From Mnemiopsis leidyi (lineage: Eukaryota; Ctenophora; Tentaculata; Lobata; Bolinopsidae), in contig JH154307.1 of NCBI GenBank assembly GCA_000226015.1, positions 54,633 through 74,646 on the forward strand: 20,014 nt of DNA, read 5' to 3'. A program made the position numbers and the translations under genes. The notes under the pieces are model-generated. The model had not been told where the DNA came from, did no database searches, and was given only the letters and a program-made list of their open reading frames with translations. Shown here one piece after another: positions 11,201-17,691 of this stretch (position 1 is its first letter; each line of letters opens with the position of its first letter).

Positions 11201-14200
11201 AGAAATGTTTCAACTTCTTGAAGTGGCTACCAGCAGTCAAATACCAAGGTGTTGTAATAGGAGTAAAGATGAAGTGGACCATGAAACTAACATTAAGCTA
11301 CAGCAGGACATGGGACTCCCGGTTTTATGTTTCATTAGGACTTTGTCGAATGCCACCTGAGTATGACTATCAACACAATACTTTGTTAAATATTGCTCGG
11401 TAGATTATTTCTATCAACAAAATTTTAGTATCGTTGGTAATGAGGAACTAAAAACAGGTGTATTTTTATGGATTTTTGGGCAGGGAGTATAAATGTTATC
11501 TAAGAAGCTAAGAGTCAGCAATCTAGCTTTACTGACTTTAACTGTTACAAAATATGAACCATGCTCACCTTCTAACGGCACCCTCGACCAGACGTATCTT
11601 GAAGGAAATGATAGATAGGACCTGAAATAAGGGTTCGTCATAGTCCGTGAAATAATAAAGTAATTACTTATTAACAGGCGGGAAAGTTTGCGGAGGATGG
11701 CAGTACAGTTTTTTATTTAAGAAATAAAAAAGTCGAAGAAATGAGTTACATTCTGATTGGTCACTGCCATTGGACCCTAAATTAAAAAATGTGTGGCCGA
11801 ATGTGAACTATCATGATTTTTGTAAAGCATCAAACAGTAATTTATCTTTTTGTGCCTACGAATTTATAAAATGGTACTGGCAGTATTGAATAGTTGTTCG
11901 CCATGTTAAGTATATTGGTGGTATTGAAAATAAATAAGAGTGAGGGAAAAGGGGACTTTTCTTCTTTTAAAAAACGCACCGTTTCAAATGATTTCATCTC
12001 CCTTGCTTTTAGAAGAAATTTCGTACCCTTATCGCTCCCCAGTCCATTTCTGTAAACTCTGAAGTATGTTTTGGTTAAACAACGCAATTCAGTTTTGCTA
12101 CTTTACACAGTAAGAACCAACTTCAATAAGTTTTGAACACTAGGTCAGTAGAGAAAGTTAGAGAGCCTCAGTTTTATGTTCGTACGTCTTAAGTCTATAA
12201 AGATGCTGTAAAGACGCTGTAAGTCTATAAAGATGCTGTACTTATCATTGTTTACCCTATACCACTAAACAGAAGGTCTGACAAAATGTACCTATATGAC
12301 GCAAGGGCCAGGCCGTGGGTTACACTGTCACGAAGTACCCACTTGTTTTGTTTTCGGTTACAATATAACTTTTGTCAAACATTGTGCTTTTTTGGTGCTT
12401 TTGTCAAACACGCGCTACTACAGAGAGCTTACACAAAGATTGCTTGGAAAAAGGGATGGAAAGCTCGGCTATTTAGCTAAAATTTACTGTAGAGATTGGT
12501 TGAATAGGCTTCTACCATCAAACCCATACCAGCTCTATTGACTACTTTGTTGTGACGAAGAGGGTAAAGAAGACCGTATCGGTAGAGACTGTTCTAATTT
12601 TCTATTCTATCAGGCTAGCACGAGACAACAAGAAATGAAGTCCCTGCTACGGCCTACGGTATTGCAAAACGACCGTTTCTTAGCCCTATTAATTGAGTGA
12701 GATGAGTGTTGGGCCCAAAAAACATGTTTTAAGTGAGATGATATGATAGAGAACTCCGTTACCTTACAAAAGATACCTCGATATTTTATGTGGTATTTTC
12801 TCATTTGTTTGAAAAAGCAAGCCACGAGTTTCAGATCAACTATAACCTCATCTTTTTATTATATATGCTGATGTCTTTAATCCTGTTGGAATGTCATTTC
12901 ATTATCTCCACGATTTTAGATTTGATTGAAAAATCAATTAAAATTCAATCGAATTATTGTTATAGTCTAAATAATTATTTCAAGTGGAGTCTGGCAAATG
13001 TATAGAACAGAGCTATATTGAGCTCGCACTGTATAAAACCGGCGTGGAGACTTTTTTCCTTCATTTCTTCAAATTCGTTCACATTTTCGGCTTGTTTTGC
13101 TTGCAGACCATCAAAGCGGGGTATGTTTCGAACAATACTGATTGCTAGCCTGGTGCTGGCGGCATTATGTGCCTCAATCGATCGCGAGTTTGAAGTTATT
13201 GAAATGGAATTCGGTTTGAAATCCATACAGAATGGTGTAGGAAGTGTTGGAAACGGTGTGAAAGGAGGCATCGGAAAGGGAGTTCACGGAGTTAAAGGGA
13301 GGTATCGGCAAAGGTGTAAGTGGTGTGAAAGGCGGGGCTGGGAAAATCGGAAATGCTGCCGGAGTTAGCAAGGGAAAGAAACCAAAGGCACACAAGAAAG
13401 GAAAGAAACCAAAGGCACCCAAAAAGGAAAGAAACCAAAGGCACCCAAAAAGGAAAGAAACCAAAGGCACCCAAAAAGGAAAGAAACCAAAGGCACCCAA
13501 AAAAGGAAAGAAAGGAAAGAAACCGAAGGAATAAAGTGAAGAAACGCTAAGGAATCATGGAAATGATTAGGATCCTCGTTTCGAGAACTAATCAGATTTG
13601 TATTAGAATAGGTCACTTTCGTTGAAACCTGGTGGCTAATAGTTGCCGATATAGATTTTTACGGATATTGACTAACATCTTAACAAGGATATGAATATTG
13701 AATAACTGTAACATATGTTAATCGTTTGTTTGGATTTAATTGACTCGTGTAAATGCAGATGCTCTTTTCTGTAGTAAAATGGGCATAAGTTCGAATTATT
13801 GCTAAACATTCGTATTCTACTAATTTGTAATTTAACATTAAATTTCAATAACAGAAATTCAAAGAAAGCAGTGTCTCATTTTGTGATATGTTTTTAAATC
13901 AAAATTATTTGATGAAAAATATCATTTAAAACGGAAAGATTGCCAAAAAATTCTTTGAAAAAAGGAAATTGTTTTACTCTGATTTTGAAAATATAACTTG
14001 CATAAAATTCTGTAGACTTTCCAATTTAACCATCCTGTTTAAGAGTTTATTTGATTTTGTGAATTTTGCAGATTCGTCTGCAATTGACCTTTACTAAATA
14101 GTAAATACTAAGCGTACGTACAAGTGCAAGTTCATTGAGGGTGTCCCCCATATTTATTCACAGCTAAATTTAAATTTTCACAGGATGGTTCAAAGATAAG

Positions 14201-17200
14201 ATCTTGATATCATATCCTCTTAAACGGGAGCCTATTTGAGAACTTAAGAAGCTGCACAATTGAAGCCATACAAATCGCTACAGTACTTTTGAGTAATAAT
14301 GAATTTTAAACTCACGTAAACTGGACGGGTTGTCTGACTTTGTGAAACTGAGCTGATCTTTGGGCGTACTTTTTGTTCTTTTTCGGTAAAATCAAGGGTG
14401 GCGGATCGTCCGCGAGAAAACCAGGCTGAAGGAGATCCGTTATTTGAAATGTTGAATAAATGGTTATTCGGGTGTTGAAATGTTGAATTGTGGGGCCGGG
14501 GAGATAAATAGAAGGTTATTTGAATGTTGAAATGTTGAATTGTAGTGGAGATAGAAGGTTATTTGAATGTTGAAATGTTGGATTGTAGTGGAGATAAATA
14601 GACGGTTATTTGAATGTTGAAATGTTGAATTGTGAGAGAAATAAATAGAAGGTTATTTGAATGTTGAAATGTTGAATTGTGGGGGAGATAAAGGTGTAGG
14701 GAGGAAAGAGGGTGACCTTGTGTAGGAGTGTTATTGGTAAGGAAGTATCAGCGGGAACTAAGAAGATTAAATGCTTACCCCTAGTTTTGCATTCCACTAA
14801 GTAGCTTAACTTACCACAATTTCATAAATATCATCATTCAATAAATTGTTCATTTTCTAAGTTTTATTTTCACTTTATGTACTGACTCACTGAGAACCAC
14901 GTACTCAGATATAGCGTTATTCTAACATCCTACCCCATCACCTAATTCTCTAACTTTCACTTTAATCTAGACCAAGTTGAGTCTGATCATGCCCTGGAGC
15001 TCGGCCCAGCTCTTGCGTCACAGTAAGTGAATTCCTGACTCGGTTAATTCGTCAGGAATTCGATTAAATTGAAATTATTATACAAATCCATAACCATCTG
15101 AACTCTACTCGACGGACATTTCATTACAACGATCACGATAATTATGTTACCACAATTCCATGAAGTCTAACGGAACACCTCGCATCTCGTGAAATGATGA
15201 CTTCTGTTCCGTACCCTTCATATTTACTTCGACGCTATATTAGCGGGATTCTGATTTGAGGGAGGTGGGTTGCCGGGCAACTAATGTCATAACAGTAAAC
15301 TCCCATCTCTGCCTGAGAGAGAGACTGACCAGTTTCTATCGGTAGTAATTAGTAGTCAGGGCAACCAGCAGGTACACAAGTAAGTACAAAAGGTAAATGC
15401 GTTATGCGTGCCATTACTTGTTAAAGGAACCCCCAGCCCCCTTCCTCCACCCGATAGGAGCCGTGCCAGGATGCTAACACGTCACTCCGTCAGGACTGAA
15501 CCCGCTGTCGCGGTGCCGGTAATTCATGGATTACGTTTCAGCGAGGTGCCCTACTGGCCCCTTCCTGTTAAACAATGGTCAACGTTTTAACCCGTCAATA
15601 AAGGTCACTTTGTGCCCTAATGACGAATTATAACACCAATTTTGTCTATGAGATGCTAAGCAGCCCGCATGATGAACGAAGCGTGCGTTTTGGCTGCACA
15701 ATTAAACGGGCTCTTACATATTTGTCACTCAAAACCCTCTAACAATTATTACATTGTTTCACGTTAAACCACTTATATCATATTGCTGAATATAAATGTT
15801 TGATAATCAGATAAGACTCAGTAATCTCATCTTCACAAATCACAACGTGATAATACATAACGACACGGTTTAAAAACACGATGATATAAGCCACAAACGA
15901 GCGGTGACGTTGAAATCGGGAAAGGAAATAAAGGAAAGTAAGGAAATAAAACAGTAAGCTACTAACCCCTGAAGAAAACTTGTCGACGTTTCTATTGACC
16001 AACATAATGCAACGAGACCGAGCACTCAGCTTTATCGAATGTTTCCGATTCATAGACAGACGACTTCGATAAACACTGACCACCATACAAATAAAACAGA
16101 GATAAAATGTCGCATGCTGAAGCGATTCTTGTAATGGAGACGTAATCATTATCAAGTGCATGATCTACAGGCCAAATAATTATTCAAGTATTTGTTCTAC
16201 TATTGGATGTTCCTTCAAAGACCGTTTATAATGTCGACGTAGTTGTCACAAGCTACCAGAAAGCTCAGATTTAATCTCCGCCGGTTATTAGCAGTATCGG
16301 ATTGGTGAGAAATGACGGTCTCGACGGTTTTACTTCAAAAAACATTAAAACAGTTGAAGTTGTCTAAATTTTCAGACACGCTAGGTTGGTAACATTGTTT
16401 GTCATCGTGGAAGGAACGAAAAGAGGGTTATGCTGCTTACATTGCATTACAATAATTAAGAGGGTTCATGATAGATAAAGAGTCAAAAATCCGAAAATGA
16501 ACAAGATGTATTTGTAAAAAGCCGCTTGTACTTTTCTTATTCCTTTACCCCTCGATATGATATTTAGAAAGTTGACGATTTTCTTATTATTAAAAAGATT
16601 ACTTACTTTTACATTCGATGTAAATCCCCAATTCTTTCCCGGCTGCTGTGGGTTGTAGCTGAAAAGTAAAATGTTGTTTATTACACATACAATTCATGCA
16701 TAAAAATTCATGGAAAAAGTATATTCAATGTTGGTAAAGTTATACAAATAACTTAATAACAAATGCTTGGGAACAAACAGACAGATAATGAAGTAAAATC
16801 ATCATAATATGATGCAGTTTCATCTTTCGCTAAGTACTTAAGTAAAAGTAAATTTCTTTGAGTCCCCACGGTAATCAAATTAGGATATTTTGGAGCTCAG
16901 GCTTGGTTTCACGTCGAAGGGCCCGGCTACACTGGTTGGAGCTGTAATGGGCGTCCTTGCTACACACATCACGTTAGTAAATTCTCTCTTTGACGAATTA
17001 CTGATCAAATCAAACGCTTCATCAATAGCCACTTGCACTCGAGGGTTCTGTTTCGCTAAATCAATAAACTACAGAATAATGCCAGTGGTTAACCCTCTGA
17101 GTCAACATTTTGAACGATCGAAGGTCTAAATGAGCAGATGTTTAGGTCCATGGTAATAAGCTAGGTGGCTGAGCACACTAAATATAATAATCATCAAATT

Positions 17201-17629
17201 TTCTGGAATGCCACAATATCATTGTTTCGGCATAACCTATTTCTTAAAACATTAGCAGCACGTAAATTAGAGCAGGTAAATTTTTTATTCATAATTGGAA
17301 TATTTATACTTTTATATGGAAAGAGTCAGACACATGCACAATATTGAAACTTACTTGATTTTCTTAAAACGCTCGCTGCCACCCGCCACATACGTAGCAC
17401 CTCCCTCAAGATCGTCAATTCCTCGGATCTGTCTGCTGCCTTTGGGGGTGTAAAGCCGACGAACGGCCCCAAAAGGTGCACTGATCTGGTGGGTTATGTC
17501 AGAAAGAAGCGCATCGAACGTCCTGTAACGACGACGGCTCACCACAAACTTCCTCCCCTCATATTTTCCGTCACCGTTTCTTAGAACAGTAACATGTTTT
17601 GCTGGAGTCGTATCAACTGATAGAGCCAT
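2099..17629 (-). CDS. DCDC2: DCDC2-like doublecortin-domain gene, 14 coding exons (whole span)
   Basis: Joined exons: 17629-17355, 16658-16607, 14425-14316, 12058-11980, 11621-11569, 6914-6780, 6561-6519, 6221-5603, 5133-4930, 4544-4296, 3676-3170, 2874-2707, 2433-2386, 2214-2099. They give 2,658 bases, 885 codons plus TAA, with all phases matching and all introns GT-AG. Residues about 11-95 form a first DCX domain (LRNGD near its start, APFGAVRRLYT in the middle, YVAGG before FKKIN). Residues about 142-226 form a second (TVYRNG, EGAVRRLFTLEG, GGQYVACG). Residues 235-885 are acidic, low-complexity and probably disordered. DCX domains are ubiquitin-like folds that bind microtubules; tandem DCX plus an acidic tail and no kinase domain points to DCDC2, a ciliary and spindle microtubule protein, rather than DCLK or RP1. 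Human DCDC2 is about 476 residues, so this tail is unusually long. Exon joins are inferred from sequence only, with no transcript evidence. Confidence 0.88.
2386..2433 (-). CDS. DCDC2: Exon 13: 16-residue acidic micro-cassette
   Basis: The exon is 48 bases, symmetric 1-1, with acceptor CTACTTTAG and donor GGAG|GTTCGT. It encodes GETNGHEDGDEIEEDG. Phase and composition fit, but the short length and non-consensus donor make it the least certain exon. Skipping it would still leave the frame intact. Confidence 0.7.
2707..2874 (-). CDS. DCDC2: Exon 12: tail cassette, symmetric 1-1
   Basis: The exon is 168 bases with acceptor TTTTTTCAG and donor GAAG|GTAATG. It reads EEIKSLPSKSKLDRNPPKKK, then a neutral Asn/Ala/Thr-rich stretch and NNVEE. 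The early KSKLDRNPPKKKS patch is the last clearly basic segment of the protein. Introns 11 (295 bases) and 12 (273 bases) flank it. Confidence 0.83.
3170..3676 (-). CDS. DCDC2: Exon 11: highly acidic repeat-bearing tail cassette, symmetric 1-1
   Basis: The exon is 507 bases with acceptor TTACTGCAG and donor GAAG|GTTACA. Residues 607-775 are dominated by Glu and Asp and contain four imperfect repeats, each centred on D-D/G-K/R: EENLDDKSEE, EENMDDRTE, DEYIDGRIEDG and KDIDDKREDE. It ends TDEEDFLE, close to the SDDEFLE end of exon 10. No globular domain is seen. Confidence 0.87.
4296..4544 (-). CDS. DCDC2: Exon 10: acidic tail cassette, symmetric 1-1
   Basis: The exon is 249 bases with acceptor GTCACTACAG and donor GAAG|GTTAAT. 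It reads DGEFETDLNSETGENTP at the start, a KNEDKADVIEKLPEKGE segment, and SDDEFLE at the end. The composition is Glu/Asp/Lys-rich, consistent with the disordered tail. The donor is weak and reads GGT TAA if retained, giving a truncated isoform. The 619-base intron 10 that follows holds nothing I can name. Confidence 0.83.
4930..5133 (-). CDS. DCDC2: Exon 9: tail cassette, symmetric 1-1
   Basis: The exon is 204 bases with acceptor TATTTTCAG and donor TCAG|GTGTGT. The phase-1 reading starts with Asp456 (G|AT), then EAVSNGKEDTAEIITS and ends near KSRSRIPIAKKSNQAVSS. It is less acidic than its neighbours and has a basic RSRIPIAKK patch. The other two frames are closed at or near the start. Introns 8 (469 bases) and 9 (385 bases) flank it. 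Confidence 0.82.
5496..5550. repeat. GGTTAGAATAGCA tandem repeat, four copies
   Basis: Four units of 10 to 15 bases beginning GGTTAG lie in intron 8, about 55 bases after the exon 8 donor on the gene's strand. GGTTAG is telomere-like only by chance of sequence. Confidence 0.85.
5603..6221 (-). CDS. DCDC2: Exon 8: Ser-Pro-rich, acidic start of tail
   Basis: The exon is 619 bases, residues 250-455 plus one base. Acceptor is TATTTTCAG; donor is GAAG|GTTGAT, a non-consensus GTT donor. It begins with a basic stretch (PRTQSNPLPAIQKKTAETKA), then becomes rich in Asp, Glu, Asn, Gly, Ser and Pro. Four Ser-Pro-Asp motifs (two LSPD, two HSPD) could be proline-directed phosphorylation sites. No folded domain is recognisable. 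If the donor is not used, the frame stops at once (GGT TGA). Confidence 0.85.
6519..6561 (-). CDS. DCDC2: Exon 7: basic hinge after the DCX domains
   Basis: The exon is 43 bases with acceptor TTTTACAG and donor TCC|GTGAGT. It encodes KLPSIKRRKDPNQAS. A KLPSI-like basic stretch after the second domain fits DCDC2-type proteins. Entry phase 2, exit phase 0. Intron 6 is 218 bases and intron 7 is 297 bases; nothing further is seen in them. Confidence 0.85.
6780..6914 (-). CDS. DCDC2: Exon 6: end of second DCX domain
   Basis: The exon is 135 bases with acceptor TTTTCTGCAG and donor AA|GTAAGT, phase 2 in and out. It encodes LFTLEGALLHGPEDIVDGG, then QYVACGHRRFILASYGES. The LFTLEG...GGQYVACG pattern is the standard second half of a DCX domain. 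The end (ESNQPARTQK) begins the basic hinge that leads into the tail. Confidence 0.92.
7041..7082. repeat. Perfect 21-base tandem duplication
   Basis: TTATAAGGTGTCCTTACTTT plus A is present twice without mismatch, in intron 5 about 125 bases upstream of exon 6 on the gene's strand. Confidence 0.95.
10187..10240. repeat. CA-rich microsatellite
   Basis: An interrupted (CA)n tract with CACG and CATA interruptions in intron 5. It lies inside a 164-codon plus-strand open frame that I do not regard as a gene. Confidence 0.85.
10622..10999. repeat. 27-copy 14-base minisatellite in intron 5
   Basis: The unit is CCTGAACAATCAGT. I count 27 consecutive 14-base units with no indel. Variation is mostly at two positions: G/A (CCTGAAC or CCTAAAC) and the last base T/C. 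Units 2, 5, 9, 13, 15, 20, 23 and 27 carry the A variant. On the gene's strand the array reads as repeated TTGTTCAGG. Confidence 0.96.
11569..11621 (-). CDS. DCDC2: Exon 5: central helix and GAVRR of second DCX domain
   Basis: The exon is 53 bases with acceptor CCTTATTTCAG and donor AGAAG|GTGAGC. It reads VLSIISFKIRLVEGAVR plus two bases of an Arg completed by exon 6. The GAVRR motif is diagnostic, and the phases (0 in, 2 out) match both neighbours. The following intron 5, 4,654 bases, is the longest of the gene. Confidence 0.88.
11980..12058 (-). CDS. DCDC2: Exon 4: first half of second DCX domain
   Basis: The exon is 79 bases with acceptor ATACTTCAG and donor ACG|GTGCGT. The first base completes Thr146, followed by VYRNGLGSDKGTKFLL and an AREMKSFET segment. 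This is the typical DCX beginning (aromatic, RNG loop, strand, then SFE helix start). The aspartate usual after RNG is replaced by Leu. Exit phase is 0. Confidence 0.85.
12191..12240. repeat. Short direct repeat, 30-base period
   Basis: AAGTCTATAAAGATGCTGTA occurs at 12191 and 12221, separated by AAGACGCTGT, which is itself similar to its end. It lies in intron 3. Confidence 0.9.
13032..13038 (+). promoter_or_regulatory. TATA box of the nested gene
   Basis: TATAAAA lies 85 bases upstream of the 13123 ATG. This spacing places transcription start near 13060 and leaves a leader of about 60 bases. A pyrimidine-rich stretch ending TTGCTTGCAG at 13107 could instead be a splice acceptor in the leader. 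Confidence 0.5.
13123..13534 (+). pseudogene. Nested secreted Gly/Lys-rich repeat protein gene with a one-base frame break
   Basis: The frame opens with MFRTILIASLVLAALCAS, a textbook signal peptide (basic n-region, hydrophobic core, small residues at the cleavage site), so the product is probably secreted. After a short acidic segment (IDREFEVIEMEF) come three 11-residue repeats of the type GVKGGIGKGVH at bases 13255-13354. The second repeat carries one extra base in AAAGGGAGG (13294-13302), which throws the start-codon frame off; without it the repeats continue into a lysine-rich tail (KGKKPKAPK units) ending at TAA 13534. As read, the ATG frame ends at 13368. The gene lies opposite to and inside intron 3 of the DCDC2-like gene. 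The family is not recognised; the composition recalls cationic structural, mucus or antimicrobial-type secretions, but this is only composition. The break may be a pseudogene lesion, an allele, a sequence error or, less likely, a tiny intron using GTAAGT at about 13315. Confidence 0.62.
13370..13528 (+). repeat. 26/27-base coding tandem repeat
   Basis: Units: 13370-13393 (24), 13394-13420 (27), three 26-base units at 13421-13446, 13447-13472 and 13473-13498, then a degenerate last unit. The core is GGAAAGAAACCAAAGGCACC. The 27-base unit codes nine residues in frame; the three 26-base units each shift frame and together restore it. Confidence 0.9.
13530..13535 (+). terminator. AATAAA overlapping the nested gene's stop codon
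   Basis: The hexamer at 13530-13535 contains the TAA stop (13532-13534). If used, the transcript would end within about 30 bases of the stop and have almost no 3' UTR. Confidence 0.45.
14316..14425 (-). CDS. DCDC2: Exon 3: inter-domain linker, first strand of second DCX domain
   Basis: The exon is 110 bases with acceptor TCTCCTTCAG and donor TTTAC|GTGAGT. The phase-0 reading is open and basic: it begins PGFLADDPPPLILPKKNKK and ends VRQPVQF plus two bases of Thr146. It is the only segment I found between exons 2 and 4 with entry phase 0 and exit phase 2, and it supplies the strand expected just before VYRNG. A 47-base tandem repeat lies directly upstream of its acceptor. Confidence 0.78.
14438..14695. 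repeat. About five copies of a 47-base tandem repeat beside exon 3
   Basis: Copies begin GGTTATT at 14462, 14514, 14557, 14604 and 14651, with lengths 52, 43, 47, 47 and about 42 bases; a partial copy reaches 14438. The core is GTTGAAATGTTGAATTGT. The array lies in intron 2, just upstream of the exon 3 acceptor on the gene's strand. Confidence 0.93.
15029..15061. repeat. Perfect 11-base inverted repeat
   Basis: GAATTCCTGAC and GTCAGGAATTC flank an 11-base loop in intron 2. It could form a hairpin in the pre-mRNA; no function is evident. Confidence 0.85.
15269..15281. promoter_or_regulatory. RFX X-box-like palindrome in intron 2
   Basis: GTTGCCGGGCAAC is two perfect half-sites (GTTGCC, GGCAAC) with a one-base spacer and fits the X-box consensus RYYNYY-N(1-3)-RRNRAC. 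RFX factors drive ciliary genes, and human DCDC2 is reported to be RFX-regulated. The location inside intron 2 suggests an enhancer or an internal promoter; binding is not shown by sequence alone. Confidence 0.45.
16607..16658 (-). CDS. DCDC2: Exon 2: end of first DCX domain and start of linker
   Basis: The exon is 52 bases with acceptor TTTTCAG and donor AAAA|GTAAGT. The first base completes Asn92, followed by YNPQQPGKNWGFTSNVK. The Asn-Tyr directly after FKKI matches the usual end of the DCDC2 first domain, and the NW...NVK pattern resembles the doublecortin inter-domain linker. Entry phase is 2 and exit phase is 0, as required by exons 1 and 3. Confidence 0.85.
16659..17354 (-). other. Intron 1 (696 bases)
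   Basis: The intron runs from a consensus GTAAGT donor to a TTTTCAG acceptor. The plus-strand open frame at 16890-17129 lies wholly inside it and shows no recognisable family. Nothing else is seen. Confidence 0.7.
17355..17629 (-). CDS. DCDC2: Exon 1: start codon and most of first DCX domain
   Basis: The ATG at 17629-17627 is preceded in frame by TGA and TAG, so it is the likely start of this reading frame. It encodes residues 1-91 plus two bases of residue 92. Visible DCX signatures are HVTVLRNGDGKYEGRKF at about residues 13-29, then ISAPFGAVRRLYTPKG and GGATYVAGGSERFKKI. The donor is a consensus GTAAGT directly after 17355, phase 2. The conserved asparagine after FKKI is completed by exon 2. 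Intron 1 is 696 bases. Confidence 0.92.
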
Positions 17630-17691
17630 TAATTGCTGTCTTCATGTCTATTTAACCGCGTCATGGACCTTCTTGGTTCATATCGAAAAGC
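17630..17691 (-). promoter_or_regulatory. 5' leader of the DCDC2-like gene after a strong splice acceptor, three upstream ATGs
   Basis: On the minus strand TTTTCCTTTTTTAG ends at 17692, a near-ideal pyrimidine tract plus AG. The 62 bases between it and the ATG hold three short upstream reading frames; the second ends with TAATG, overlapping the main start. The acceptor could end a 5' UTR intron or be a spliced-leader trans-splice site. No promoter is visible further upstream. Confidence 0.5.

Larger units (their letters stand above)
6915..11568 (-). other. Intron 5 (4,654 bases)
   Basis: It holds the 14-base minisatellite, the CA-rich tract and the 21-base duplication. A stretch near 9650-9850 is less AT-rich and has small hairpins (AATGGAG-GGTT-CTCCATT at about 9680-9700), possibly an old repeat remnant. 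No convincing exon of another gene is seen on either strand. Confidence 0.65.
12059..14315 (-). other. Intron 3 (2,257 bases), host of the nested gene
   Basis: The intron contains the plus-strand nested gene and its TATA box near its middle and the 30-base-period direct repeat near its 3' end. The rest is AT-rich with no further coding signal. Confidence 0.7.
14426..16606 (-). other. Intron 2 (2,181 bases)
   Basis: Besides the 47-base repeat, X-box-like site and hairpin, it contains a GC-richer island at about 15420-15600 with a 60-codon plus-strand open frame of no recognisable family. A 127-codon minus-strand frame at 15778-16161 has hydrophobic AT-driven composition and no gene features. 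Confidence 0.7.

Noticed and set aside
13174..13616. Minus-strand open frames rich in Phe, Leu and Gly opposite the nested gene
   Set aside because: They are the reverse reading of the lysine-rich tandem repeat and its glycine-rich lead; the plus strand has the signal peptide, TATA box and stop.
15778..16161. 127-codon minus-strand open frame in intron 2
   Set aside because: Its hydrophobic, Ile/Tyr/Phe-rich composition is what AT-rich intron DNA gives; no splice sites join it in phase to exons 2 or 3.
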